A DNA stretch of 54,717 bases from Pseudoflavonifractor phocaeensis (GCF_016901955.1 NZ_JACJLC010000015.1:1-54717), one strand, 5' to 3'; shown: positions 8,321 through 16,742, counted from the first letter of the stretch. Notes: generated from the letters alone by a model not told the origin. Program-made: numbers and translations.

Positions 8321-9442
8321 TTACTTCTCTGCCCAGTTGCCGGTGGCCTCCGCCTTCAGATAGGCGTTGATAAAGCCGTCCAGGTCGCCGTCCATGACTC
8401 CGTTGACGTTGCTGGTCTCGTACCCCGTGCGATTGTCCTTCACCAGCTGATAGGGCATAAACACGTAGGAGCGGATCTGGCTGCCCCACTCAATTTTCAG
8501 CTGGACACCCTTGATGTCGGAGATCTTCTCGGCGTGCTGCTGCATCTTCAGCTCCACCAGCTTGGCTCGAAGCATCCGCAGGCAGGTGTCCTTGTTCTGG
8601 AACTGGCTGCGCTCGGTCTGGCAGGACACCACAATGCCGGTGGCGTGATGGATGAGGCGGACGGCGGAGGAGGTCTTGTTGATGTGCTGGCCGCCGGCGC
8701 CGGAGGACCGGAACACCTGCATCTCGTAGTCCTCGGGCCGGATCTCCACATCGGCGTCCTCGGGCAGGTCGGGCATGACCTCCAGAGCAGCAAAGGAGGT
8801 CTGCCGCCGGGCGTTGGCGTCAAAGGGGGACACCCGCACCAGCCGATGCACCCCGTGCTCGCTGCGCAGGTGACCGTAGGCGTTCTCCCCCTCGATGAGA
8901 ATGGTGGCACTCTTGATGCCCGCTTCGTCTCCGTCCAGATAGTCCAGGGTCTTGCAGGTGAAGCCGTGGCGCTCCGCCCAGCGGGTGTACATGCGGAAGA
9001 GCATCTGGGCCCAGTCCTGGGCCTCGGTGCCGCCGGCACCGGCGTGGAAGGTAAGGATGGCGTTGGAATTATCATATTCCCCGGTAAAGAGGGTGGACAG
9101 CTTGGCCTCCTCCATGTCGGCCTCCAGCTTGGCAAACCCCTCCTCCAGCTCGGGCACCAGGCTTTCGTCCTCCATCTCGTTGCCCAGCTCGCACAGAGTC
9201 ATCAGGTCCTCCCACTGACCCTTGCGCTTCTCCTGGCCCTCGATCTTGTCCCGCAGGTTCTTCAACCGCTGCTGCACCTTCTGGGCCTTCTCCAGGTTGT
9301 CCCAGAACCCGTCGGAGGCGGACTCAGACTCCAGCATCTCCACCTCCCGCCGGGCGGCGTCCAGCCCCAGAGCCTGGTCCAGATCGTCCAGCTCGGGCCG
9401 GATATTGTGGAGCTTTACCTTATATTCGTCGAACTGTAACAT
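8321..9442 (-). CDS. prfB: peptide chain release factor 2
   Basis: The 373-residue protein ends translation at UGA and UAA. It carries the RF2 codon-recognition tripeptide SPF (205-207) and the catalytic GGQ (250-252). Unlike most bacterial prfB genes, the frame is continuous from ATG with no in-frame TGA and no CTTTGA slip site near codon 25 (the protein reads straight through ALGLDAARREVE). This version therefore lacks autoregulatory frameshifting, a known minority state. A good promoter lies 42 bases upstream. The glycan genes downstream appear to share its transcript. Confidence 0.97.
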   Translation of the reverse strand: MLQFDEYKVKLHNIRPELDDLDQALGLDAARREVEMLESESASDGFWDNLEKAQKVQQRLKNLRDKIEGQEKRKGQWEDLMTLCELGNEMEDESLVPELEEGFAKLEADMEEAKLSTLFTGEYDNSNAILTFHAGAGGTEAQDWAQMLFRMYTRWAERHGFTCKTLDYLDGDEAGIKSATILIEGENAYGHLRSEHGVHRLVRVSPFDANARRQTSFAALEVMPDLPEDADVEIRPEDYEMQVFRSSGAGGQHINKTSSAVRLIHHATGIVVSCQTERSQFQNKDTCLRMLRAKLVELKMQQHAEKISDIKGVQLKIEWGSQIRSYVFMPYQLVKDNRTGYETSNVNGVMDGDLDGFINAYLKAEATGNWAEK

Positions 9443-9483
9443 AACTCACACTCATTTCGTCAAACTCAATCCATAGCCCTACT

Positions 9484-9512
9484 ATTATATCCAAACCTGC
9501 CATCAATGTAAA
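9484..9512 (-). promoter_or_regulatory. prfB operon promoter
   Basis: On the minus strand TTTACA (9507-9512), a 17-bp spacer and TATAAT (9484-9489) form a sigma-A promoter upstream of prfB. Confidence 0.8.
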
Positions 9513-9524
9513 GAGAAGGGCACC

Positions 9525-9553
9525 AAAAAACCGCCCGAAGGCGGGCGGTTTTT
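9525..9553. terminator. bidirectional terminator after the 35-residue ORF
   Basis: Stem 9531-9537 with 9542-9548, extended by A and T runs on the two sides, lies immediately past the stop codon of the small minus-strand ORF and upstream of the prfB promoter. Confidence 0.85.
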
Positions 9554-9659
9554 AGCGGTCGCTGACGGTCCAGACCGGATCGGCGCAAAAGATCAGATCG
9601 TCAATATCGCCTCCGGAGCCGGTACGCCGGACGGTCTCATCATGGGGATGCTGCTCCAT
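9552..9659 (-). CDS. 35-residue small ORF, unknown function
   Basis: The ORF encodes MEQHPHDETVRRTGSGGD followed by IDDLIFCADPVWTVSDR, an acidic peptide with one cysteine and no membrane segment. Support for it being a gene is contextual: a strong AGGAGG-type site 6 to 7 bases before the ATG, its own independent stretch between the sleB-like terminator (9736-9771) and a second terminator that begins exactly at its stop codon. Only a weak TATACT-like -10 near 9690 was seen. I do not recognise the peptide; a spore component, a peptide signal or a modified-peptide precursor are all open. Confidence 0.55.
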   Translation of the reverse strand: MEQHPHDETVRRTGSGGDIDDLIFCADPVWTVSDR

Positions 9660-9735
9660 ATGGCTCCCTCCTTCCCAGTGAACTACATATCAGTATATGC
9701 CGCAGGAGGTGAGAGATGTGTCCTATTTTCTGAGT

Positions 9736-9771
9736 GGGAAAAAAATCTGCCGTCCGGCGGACGGCAGATTT
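9736..9771 (-). terminator. terminator of the sleB-like gene
   Basis: A perfect 13-bp stem (9743-9755 with 9759-9771, GGC loop) is followed on the minus strand by a T run extending to 9739. It lies 20 bases past the hydrolase stop codon. Confidence 0.92.
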
Positions 9772-9790
9772 GATATCAATAAACAGCTCC

Positions 9791-10606
9791 TCAGGCGTAG
9801 AAGGTGTGGGCGCCGATGGTGGCAACATAGGTGCAGTTGCGGTTGAACCACCCGCTGGAGGAGATGGAGGGGTTGATGAAGTACAGGGCGTTGCCGGCGG
9901 TGTTGACCCCTTCCAGAGCCAGCTTGGCAGCCACTACGCTCTCAGCGTTGGGAGTGCGGTAGATCAGGCCGTTACCGGCGGGGCTGAACTGATTGCGCTG
10001 GAAAATGACGCCGTACACAGTGTTGGGGAACTGCTTGCTGGCCACCCGGTTGAGCACCACGTTGCCCACAGCGATCTTGCCGGCCAGAGACTGGTTGCCG
10101 CTCTCGGAATAGATGATGCGGGAGAGCCAGTACAGGTCTTCCTGATCATAATAGGTGTCGCCGGACTGGATGGGGCCAGAGCCGCTGGTGATGGCCACCA
10201 GGTTTTCACCGCCGACCCACTCGACGCTAGCGCCCAGGGCCTTACACAGCACCCGCACGGGCACCAGCAGCAGGCCGTTCTTGGTCTGGACTCCCTCAGG
10301 AATGTAGAGGTAGCGGCCGTTGCACACAATATACTTGGCGCCGGGGGCGATCTGCAGGTTCAGACCGGGGGCGGTCACCACCGCTTGGCCGTTGACCCAC
10401 TCAGCCTTGGCAGTGGGATAGAGGGCCTGCACCACAGGCCAGTAGGAAACGTAAGTGGTCTCATTCTCAACCTTTTGAGTAATGTCCGATACCAAGGGCG
10501 TACCGTTAACCTCAAAATTAACGCCGCTCTCAGCCGCGTACACCGGGCCGGTCAGGGAAATGCAAAGCGCCAGACCGGCGAGCGCGCAAAGGGCTCGTTT
10601 TTTCAT
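9791..10606 (-). CDS. secreted SleB-type cell wall hydrolase with copper-amine-oxidase-like N domain
   Basis: The 271-residue exported protein has a signal peptide (1 to about 25, ending VYA-AES). Next comes a copper amine oxidase N-terminal-like domain (about 28-140, two repeats of the LVP-type fold found in many clostridial wall proteins). A C-terminal SleB/hydrolase_2 domain (about 150-271) holds the putative catalytic glutamate E168 in IIYSESGNQS and the GNVVLNRV motif. SleB enzymes cleave cortex muramyl bonds during germination; CwlJ/SleB relatives also act on vegetative wall. WalR-like boxes upstream favour a vegetative wall role, which is inference. Confidence 0.88.
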   Translation of the reverse strand: MKKRALCALAGLALCISLTGPVYAAESGVNFEVNGTPLVSDITQKVENETTYVSYWPVVQALYPTAKAEWVNGQAVVTAPGLNLQIAPGAKYIVCNGRYLYIPEGVQTKNGLLLVPVRVLCKALGASVEWVGGENLVAITSGSGPIQSGDTYYDQEDLYWLSRIIYSESGNQSLAGKIAVGNVVLNRVASKQFPNTVYGVIFQRNQFSPAGNGLIYRTPNAESVVAAKLALEGVNTAGNALYFINPSISSSGWFNRNCTYVATIGAHTFYA

Positions 10607-10658
10607 GGTTTAGAATCCTCCTATTGAAATGTTGTTCTATTCAGGTTGTGATTTCGGC

Positions 10659-10718
10659 TGTTACTTTTCAAATCCAGCTTGTAACTTTTGCGTCGCTGGA
10701 TTGTAACCATATTGTAAC
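10659..10718 (+). promoter_or_regulatory. WalR-like half-site array
   Basis: TGTWAH half-sites on the plus strand start at 10659 (TGTTAC), 10680, 10702 and 10713 (all TGTAAC). The last two form an exact TGTAAC-N5-TGTAAC, which matches the published WalR/YycF box, and the others keep near 11-bp phase (intervals 21, 22, 11). More half-sites occur at 10811 and 10837. WalR controls wall hydrolases in Gram-positive bacteria and the adjacent gene is one. The boxes point away from that gene, so orientation is not the usual one. Confidence 0.5.
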
Positions 10719-11048
10719 CGCTTTGCATTCAAAAAGTCAATAGGAAATTTTCCACCTTTTTCTGAACCGCTTGTGTCCCAAGGCTTTCAGCGCAAAATAT
10801 TTTTTTGCGATGTAACTTTTCCCCTTTTTTCGCTTGTGTAAATGACTACAAACGATAACAAAAAGAAACATTCTTTGGTGCCAAGTGCACACATTGCCCT
10901 CAGTGGTTTACAGATTATTTTCTTTGCCCAAATCCCCCGAAAAGCGGGCTATACGCCCAGTTTAGTATACAATATCGAAGATATTATGTTACCGTCTTCT
11001 TTCCACTTCTCTCCTGCTGATCTTTTTTGATTTTTTTCGTTTTCCCTC

Positions 11049-11076
11049 TTGACGGACGGAAAAAATCTGCTATAAT
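11049..11076 (+). promoter_or_regulatory. tRNA-Ser promoter
   Basis: TTGACG (11049-11054), a 16-bp spacer and TATAAT (11071-11076) precede the tRNA by 48 bases. Confidence 0.82.
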
Positions 11077-11124
11077 ATAGTCCGTTGCCTGTCCTATGCG
11101 GGCAACTGGTAGAGCACTCACCAT

Positions 11125-11216
11125 GGAGAGATGGCTGAGTTGGTCGAAGGCGCACGATTGGAAATCGTGTAGGCGTTAATAGCGTCTCGAGGGTTCGAAT
11201 CCCTCTCTCTCCGCCA
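11125..11216 (+). tRNA. tRNA-Ser (GGA)
   Basis: A class II tRNA with acceptor GGAGAGA pairing to TCTCTCC, anticodon loop TTGGAAA giving anticodon GGA (reads UCC and UCU), a long variable arm, the T-loop GGTTCGAATCC and an encoded CCA (11214-11216). It has its own promoter and terminator. Confidence 0.97.
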
Positions 11217-11246
11217 AAAGGCACCTGCTTTTGCAGGTGCCTTTTT
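11217..11246 (+). terminator. tRNA-Ser terminator
   Basis: A 12-bp stem (11217-11228 with 11233-11244, TTTT loop) followed by T residues starts directly after the CCA end. Its core GCACCTGC/GCAGGTGC is shared with the terminator of the tRNA cluster at 29883. Confidence 0.92.
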
Positions 11247-11258
11247 GATTTCTGTCAT

Positions 11259-11296
11259 AACAATAGGGCTGCCGGAAATCCGGCAGCCCTATTGTT
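11259..11296. terminator. terminator of the polA-tsaD-yczE operon
   Basis: A 17-bp perfect stem (11259-11275 with 11280-11296, AAAT loop) abuts the stop codon of the YczE-like gene. The T tract on the minus side is weak, so some readthrough is possible. Confidence 0.7.
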
Positions 11297-11967
11297 TATC
11301 CGTCGATCCAGCCCATAACCAGGGCAGTACGGGGCAGCCAGAACTGCACCACCGGCCCAATGAGCAGGGCAGCCACCACGGTGCCTACCCCTACAGTACC
11401 CCCCAGCAGGAAGCCCACCGCCAGAAAACACAGGTCGCAGGCCATCCGCACCCACCGAAACTGGAACCGGTGGAGCTTGTCGGACAGGATGATGGCCACC
11501 AGGTCGTTGGGACCGGTGCCCGCCCGGCTGTTGATGACCAGGGACATACCGGCCGCCAGGATGACGCAGCCCAGTACCATACTGACTCCACGCACCGCCA
11601 GGTGGGATTCCAGAGTGATCCACCGGCCCAGCAGCCAGGAGAACAGGTCGATGATGGGCCCGCCCAGCAGGGCGCACACCACAGTGCCCGGCTTCACATA
11701 GCCCTTGGTACCAAAGAACATGAGTACCATCAGCAGGCAGAGGGCGATGACATGGACGGTGCCGATGGACAGCCCCACCGTCCGTGCGATACCCTGGATC
11801 ATAACGGTGAAGGGGTCGCTGCCCAGCTCGGACAGCAGGAAAAGGGTCACCCCCAGATGGGCCACCGTAAGGCCCAGCAGCAGGATAAACAGGGCCTTGG
11901 CCCACTGGGTCAGGGTGCGCCGGGAGGTATCGGCGGCAAAGCCCGCCTGTTTGGTCGGTTGTGCCAT
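11296..11967 (-). CDS. YczE/YyaS/YitT-family membrane protein
   Basis: The 223-residue protein has five to six membrane segments. It carries the family phrases LGSDPFTV near residue 49 and AGTGPNDLVAI near residue 148, whose internal similarity suggests duplicated halves. Transport activity is often assumed for this family but not proven. It follows tsaD by 27 bases, at the end of the polA operon. Functional link to the other genes is not evident. Confidence 0.8.
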   Translation of the reverse strand: MAQPTKQAGFAADTSRRTLTQWAKALFILLLGLTVAHLGVTLFLLSELGSDPFTVMIQGIARTVGLSIGTVHVIALCLLMVLMFFGTKGYVKPGTVVCALLGGPIIDLFSWLLGRWITLESHLAVRGVSMVLGCVILAAGMSLVINSRAGTGPNDLVAIILSDKLHRFQFRWVRMACDLCFLAVGFLLGGTVGVGTVVAALLIGPVVQFWLPRTALVMGWIDG

Positions 11968-11994
11968 AGGATCGTTCCTCTCTCGCTTCCGGGC

Positions 11995-13005
11995 TCAGCC
12001 CTTTTTGATGTCCCGGGTGGCATAGGCGTTGAGATCCATGCCCCCCCGGGTACCCGCCAGGTATTCATAATAGCCCTGGCAACCGATCATAGCCCCATTG
12101 TCCCCACACAGGGATAGAGGGGGCAGATACAGCTTGTCCCCGGACGCCTTGCAGGCGGCCTCCAGATCGGCCCGAATCCGGGAATTGGCCGCCACACCCC
12201 CCGCCACGGCGATCTTACCGTAACCGCATGCCTTGGCCGCCTCCATAGTGCGGGGCACAAGCATCTCGCTCACCGCCCCGGCAAAGGAGGCCGCCAGGGA
12301 GGGCAAGTCCAGTTCCTCCCCCTTCTGCTGGGCGTTGTGGATCAGATTGATGGCGGCGGTCTTCAGACCGGAAAAGGACATGTCCATGGGCGCGTCGTGG
12401 ACATGGACCGACGGGAAGGAGTATTTTTTATCGTTTCCCCCCTGAGCCAACCTGTCCATGGGGGCCCCGCCGGGATAGCCGATGCCCAGTACCCGGGCCA
12501 CCTTGTCAAAGCACTCCCCCGCCGCGTCATCCCGGGTGGCCCCCAGGACCTCCATGTCGGTGTAATCCCGTACGTCCACGATCATGGTGTTGCCCCCGGA
12601 GACGCACAGGCAGACAAAGGGGGGCTCCAGGTCGGGGTGGGCGATGTAGTTGGCGGCGATGTGGCCCCGGACGTGGTGGACGGGCACGATGGGCACACCC
12701 AGGCCGTAGGCCGCCGCCTTGGCGAAGTTGACCCCTACCAGCAGGGCCCCGATGAGACCGGGGGCGTAGGTCACCGCCACGGCGTCGATATCGGCGCGGG
12801 TCACCCCCGCCTGCTCCAGGGCCTGGTCGGCCAGGCCGGAGATGGCCTCAATGTGCTTGCGGGAGGCGATCTCGGGCACCACACCGCCGTAGATGGCGTG
12901 CATATCCGCCTGGGAGGCGATGACGTCGGCCAGAACGGTGCGGCCGTCCTTCACCACCGCCGCCGCCGTCTCGTCGCAGGAGGACTCAATGGCTAAAATA
13001 ATCAT
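11995..13005 (-). CDS. tsaD: tRNA N6-adenosine threonylcarbamoyltransferase
   Basis: The 336-residue ASKHA-fold protein transfers the threonylcarbamoyl group to A37 of ANN-reading tRNAs, with TsaB and TsaE. Evidence is the N-terminal ESSCDETAAAVV, the metal-binding HHVRGH (H111, H115) and the nucleotide-loop CVSGGNT. Length matches the family. Its start overlaps the rimI stop by 4 bases. The usual companions tsaB and tsaE are not in this window. Confidence 0.97.
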   Translation of the reverse strand: MIILAIESSCDETAAAVVKDGRTVLADVIASQADMHAIYGGVVPEIASRKHIEAISGLADQALEQAGVTRADIDAVAVTYAPGLIGALLVGVNFAKAAAYGLGVPIVPVHHVRGHIAANYIAHPDLEPPFVCLCVSGGNTMIVDVRDYTDMEVLGATRDDAAGECFDKVARVLGIGYPGGAPMDRLAQGGNDKKYSFPSVHVHDAPMDMSFSGLKTAAINLIHNAQQKGEELDLPSLAASFAGAVSEMLVPRTMEAAKACGYGKIAVAGGVAANSRIRADLEAACKASGDKLYLPPLSLCGDNGAMIGCQGYYEYLAGTRGGMDLNAYATRDIKKG

Positions 13006-13466
13006 TCCGTTCCCTTCTCTTCCTGAGCAAATGTGATGGTCATGAGCAGGGCGTCCTCGTGCTCCTCCCGGTAGTAGTTCTTCCGGCGGCCCACCGTCTG
13101 AAAGCCCAGCTTCTCATACAATTTAATGGCGGGGGTGTTGCTCTCCCGCACCTCCAGGGTGAGGAAGGCCAAGTGAGCCTGTCCCAGCCGGAGGTAGGCC
13201 TTCAAGATCTCCTCCGCCACCCCCTGGCGACGGAAGGCGGGGGCCACGGCAATCTTCTCCAGGGTACCCTCGTCCAGCACAGCTCGTACCTCGCCGTAGC
13301 CCAGCACGGTTCCGTCCTCCCCCTCGGCCACCACCAGGGAGATCATATCATTATATAGCTCCTGCTCCAGCAGATCCATGGACCAGGGGTGGGAAAAGCA
13401 GGCCCGCTCGATCTCCCCCACCTGGGCCAGGTGGGACTTGTCCATGGGCACCAGTTGATAGTTCAT
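13002..13466 (-). CDS. rimI: ribosomal-protein-alanine N-acetyltransferase
   Basis: The 154-residue GNAT enzyme acetylates the N-terminal alanine of ribosomal protein S18 in the best-known case. Support comes from ERACFSHPWS near the N-terminus, the acetyl-CoA loop VAPAFRRQGVAEEIL, the LEVRESNTPAIKLYEKLGF segment typical of RimI, and coupling to tsaD, the classic neighbour. It lies 4 bases after the preceding GNAT gene. Confidence 0.92.
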   Translation of the reverse strand: MNYQLVPMDKSHLAQVGEIERACFSHPWSMDLLEQELYNDMISLVVAEGEDGTVLGYGEVRAVLDEGTLEKIAVAPAFRRQGVAEEILKAYLRLGQAHLAFLTLEVRESNTPAIKLYEKLGFQTVGRRKNYYREEHEDALLMTITFAQEEKGTE

Positions 13467-13470
13467 CTTG

Positions 13471-14067
13471 TCATATCTCCTTTTGCATCCAAGCCGGCGG
13501 CCCGGGCGGGGTCTCCCCCGGCCCCAAAGGCACCTTCACATCGGTACGGGCAGGGCCGTAAATGGCCCTGTGGGCGGCCATCACCGGGGCCAGATCCTCA
13601 AGCAGATGGGGCAGGAAGGTGGTGAACCGCATGCCGCAGGTGGCCATATCGTAGGCGGGCACAAAGCCGCACCGCTCATAAAAGGCCAGCCGCCGCTGCC
13701 GGAGGGTGTTTTCCGCCGGGTCATCCCCCTCCACCGGTCGCTCCGCCTCGATGAGCAGCAGGGACTTGCCAGCCAGCCGCTCCGCCACCATGGCCACGAT
13801 CTGCCGCCCGATGCCTCCGTTCCGCCGGGCGGCGGTGACCCCCAGGTAGTCCAGCAGGATGCATCGTTTGTCAGCAGGCTCCATCCACAGGGTGGCGTAG
13901 CCCAGCAGGGTCTCCCCCTCAAACAGGCCCCACACCTCATACCGGCCCTGGGCCATCAACTTCCGGATCTCAGGCAAGGGCTTGCGCTCGTTGGGGGGAA
14001 AGGCCTCAGTCACTTCATCCCGATACCAGGCCTCCAGTCCCGCCCCGGTGATTTGCCGCAGTTCCAT
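13471..14067 (-). CDS. GNAT-family acetyltransferase
   Basis: The 198-residue protein has the GNAT core: a substrate-side segment EAFPPNERKP, the cofactor loop VTAARRNGGIGRQIV and a late FYERCGF motif. A proline-rich tail follows from about residue 180. The substrate cannot be predicted. It sits between polA (11 bases upstream) and rimI, in the same operon. The wide spread of GNAT substrates leaves several possible roles, including small-molecule or protein acetylation. Confidence 0.82.
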   Translation of the reverse strand: MELRQITGAGLEAWYRDEVTEAFPPNERKPLPEIRKLMAQGRYEVWGLFEGETLLGYATLWMEPADKRCILLDYLGVTAARRNGGIGRQIVAMVAERLAGKSLLLIEAERPVEGDDPAENTLRQRRLAFYERCGFVPAYDMATCGMRFTTFLPHLLEDLAPVMAAHRAIYGPARTDVKVPLGPGETPPGPPAWMQKEI

Positions 14068-14078
14068 TGCCCGCTCCG

Positions 14079-16742
14079 TCAGCCCTTGGCCTGGGCCCAG
14101 CTGTGGCCCACATGGGCGTCAGCGGTGAGGGGCAGCGACAGCTCCGCGGCGTGCTCCATCTCCCAGGCCAGCAGTTCCCGTACACGCTCCGCCTCTTCCT
14201 CCGGGCACTCCACGATGAGCTCGTCGTGGACCTGGAGGATCAGCCTGGCCTCCAGTCCCTCTGCCGCCAGCCTGTCCCGCACCCGCAGCATGGCTACCTT
14301 TATAATATCGGCGGCGGTGCCCTGGATGGGCATGTTCAGCGCCACCCGCTCCCCGAAGGAGCGCAGGTTGAAATTGGAGGATTTCAGCTCGGGCAGCCAA
14401 CGCCGGCGGCCCATGAGGGTGGACACATAGCCGTCCGCCTTGGCCTGCTCCACCACCTTGGCCATATAGGCGTGGACTCCTGCATATTTCTCAAAATACT
14501 TATCCATATATTCCTTGGCCTCCCACCGGGCCACCCCGATGTCCTGGGCCAGGGAGAAGTCGGAGATACCGTAGACGATGCCGAAATTCACCGCCTTGGC
14601 CCGGCGGCGCATCTCGTGGGTGACCTGTTCCGGGGCCACTCCGAACACCTGGGAGGCAGTGACGGTGTGGATGTCCTCCCCGGAACGGAAGGCGGCGATC
14701 ATGTGCTCGTCCCCGGCGATGTGGGCCAGCAGCCGCAATTCGATCTGAGAGTAGTCAGCATCCACCAGCACTTTTCCCGCCGGGGCTACGAACATCTTCC
14801 GCAGCTCCGCTCCCAGCTCGGTTCGAACAGGGATGTTTTGCAGGTTGGGCTCGGTGGAGGACAGCCGCCCGGTGGCGGTGACGGTGTTCTGGAAGGAGGT
14901 GTGGATACGCCCATCGGGGGCGATGACCTTGGTCAGACCGTCCACATAGGTGGATTTCAGCTTGGCCAGCTGCCGGTAGTCCAGCACCGCCTCCACAATG
15001 GGGTGCTTGTCCCGCAGCTTCTCCAGCACCTCGGCGTTGGTGGAGTAGCCCGTCTTGGTCTTCTTCACCGGGGGCAGCCCCAGCTTGTCAAAGAGGATAT
15101 GCCCGAACTGCTGAGTGGAGTTGATGTTGAACTTCTCCCCTGCCAGGTCATAGATCAGGGCCTCGTCGGCCTTGATGCGCCCGTCTAGCATCTCTCCAAA
15201 GGTAGTGAGGGCACTCCGGTCCACCAGCACCCCGGCCTGCTCCATCTCGGCCAGCACAGTACACAGGGGGAGCTCCACCTCATAATAGAGCTTGCCCATC
15301 CCTAGCTCGCTCAAACGGGGGGCCATGGCCTCCTTCAGCGCCCCGATAAGGGCGCAGTGGGACAGGAAGGCCCCCAGCACCGCTCCCTGGTCGGCCAGCG
15401 GGGTAAAGGCATCCTTGGCCAGGTAGGTGTCCTTGGCCTTGTCATACTCGTGGTTAAACCACCGCATGCCCAGGGTCTCCAGCTCGTAGCTGCCGTCGGT
15501 GGGAGCCAGGAGGTAGGCCGCCAGAGCGGTGTCAAAAACGAAGCCGCCCCCCTGGATGCCCTCGGCCAACAGCCGGGACAGCAGGGTTTTCACGTCGTGG
15601 GTGTTCTTTTTGATGTCGGGGGCAAAGAGGGCCTTCAGCACCTCATTGTATCCCTCCAGCCGGTCGGAACGAAGGATGGCGGCGTGGCTGTCGGTCTCAT
15701 TCTCCCAGTGCTCCACCACCACCACGTCCAGGGAGGGCAGGGCCAGCACATCCACGCTGTCACAGGTCCGCCAAAGGGCCAGCAGCTCCTCCGCCCGGGC
15801 CCGGTCGGTCACGTCCTCACTGGTGCAGGTACCGGTAAACTCCCCCTCCTGCTGCTGCACCTCACCCTGGGGCGCCTTCAAACCCATCTTGTCAATGAGC
15901 TTGTTGAACTCCAACTGCAAAAACAGCTGGTACAGAACTGGGCCATTGGGCTCCTGCCGGAGATTGGCCTCCGGGGTGAAGTCGATGGGGGCGTCGGTGT
16001 GGATGAGGGCCAGATCGTAGGACATTTGGGCCTGGGCGGCCCCCTCGGCCAGCTTTTTCAGCACGGCGGGCTTGGCCTCCACCCTGTCCAGGTTTTCATA
16101 GATGACCTTGACGCTGTGGTAGCGCTGGATCAGGTCCATGGCGGTCTTTTCCCCGATGCCCTTGACACCGGGGATGTTGTCGCTGGTGTCTCCCATGAGG
16201 GCCTTCAGGTCCACCATGTGGATGGGGTCGAAGCCGTAGGCCTCCCGGAAGGTCTCAGGGGTCATCTCCCTGGTGGTGGTCTGTCCCATGCGGGTGGACA
16301 CCAGCTTCACCCGGGTGGTGTGGGTCACCAGCTGGAGAGAGTCCTTGTCCCCCGTGACGATGACGGTGTCCCATCCGGCGGCGGTGTCCTTCACCGAGAT
16401 GGTACCGATGAGATCGTCGGCCTCCCAACCGTCCAGCTCGTACCGGGGGATGTTCATGGCCTCCAGCACCTCTTTCAGCACCGGCAGCTGGGCTGCCAGC
16501 TCCTCGGGCATCCCCTTCCGCTGGGCCTTGTAGCCCTCGTAGGCCAGGTGGCGGAAGGTGGGGGCCTTCCGGTCAAAGGTGACACACAGGGCCTCCGGCT
16601 GTTCCTCCTCCACCAGCTTGTTCAAAATGTTGAGAAAGCCATAGATGGCGTTGGTGGGCTGCCCGTCCTTAGTGGTTAGCAGCTTAATGCCGTAAAAGGC
16701 CCGGTTAATGATGGAATTGCCGTCGATGACCATGAGCTTCAT
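14079..16742 (-). CDS. polA: DNA polymerase I
   Basis: The 887-residue protein fills gaps and removes RNA primers. It has an N-terminal 5' nuclease domain (MVIDGNSIINRAFYG, and GDTSDNIPGVKGIGEKTA near 170-190), a middle exonuclease-like domain and a C-terminal polymerase with motif A DADYSQIELR, motif B RRRAKAVNFGIVYG and motif C LQVHDELIVE. The middle domain lacks the DTE metal-binding motif (VDVLALPSLD at that position), so proofreading is probably dead, as in Bacillus and Thermus PolA. I chose the ATG at 16742 with AGGAGG 7 bases upstream rather than the open extension to 16820. It heads the operon. Confidence 0.97.
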   Translation of the reverse strand: MKLMVIDGNSIINRAFYGIKLLTTKDGQPTNAIYGFLNILNKLVEEEQPEALCVTFDRKAPTFRHLAYEGYKAQRKGMPEELAAQLPVLKEVLEAMNIPRYELDGWEADDLIGTISVKDTAAGWDTVIVTGDKDSLQLVTHTTRVKLVSTRMGQTTTREMTPETFREAYGFDPIHMVDLKALMGDTSDNIPGVKGIGEKTAMDLIQRYHSVKVIYENLDRVEAKPAVLKKLAEGAAQAQMSYDLALIHTDAPIDFTPEANLRQEPNGPVLYQLFLQLEFNKLIDKMGLKAPQGEVQQQEGEFTGTCTSEDVTDRARAEELLALWRTCDSVDVLALPSLDVVVVEHWENETDSHAAILRSDRLEGYNEVLKALFAPDIKKNTHDVKTLLSRLLAEGIQGGGFVFDTALAAYLLAPTDGSYELETLGMRWFNHEYDKAKDTYLAKDAFTPLADQGAVLGAFLSHCALIGALKEAMAPRLSELGMGKLYYEVELPLCTVLAEMEQAGVLVDRSALTTFGEMLDGRIKADEALIYDLAGEKFNINSTQQFGHILFDKLGLPPVKKTKTGYSTNAEVLEKLRDKHPIVEAVLDYRQLAKLKSTYVDGLTKVIAPDGRIHTSFQNTVTATGRLSSTEPNLQNIPVRTELGAELRKMFVAPAGKVLVDADYSQIELRLLAHIAGDEHMIAAFRSGEDIHTVTASQVFGVAPEQVTHEMRRRAKAVNFGIVYGISDFSLAQDIGVARWEAKEYMDKYFEKYAGVHAYMAKVVEQAKADGYVSTLMGRRRWLPELKSSNFNLRSFGERVALNMPIQGTAADIIKVAMLRVRDRLAAEGLEARLILQVHDELIVECPEEEAERVRELLAWEMEHAAELSLPLTADAHVGHSWAQAKG

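Larger units (their letters stand above)
10607..11124. other. 518-base intergenic region
   Basis: This AT-rich stretch holds no convincing gene. From left to right it contains the hydrolase ribosome site (AGGAGG near 10616-10621), a set of TGTWAH half-sites (10659-10842), an A/T-rich segment without recognisable signal (about 10850-11040), the tRNA-Ser promoter (11049-11076) and a D-arm-like tRNA fragment (about 11097-11118). Confidence 0.7.
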
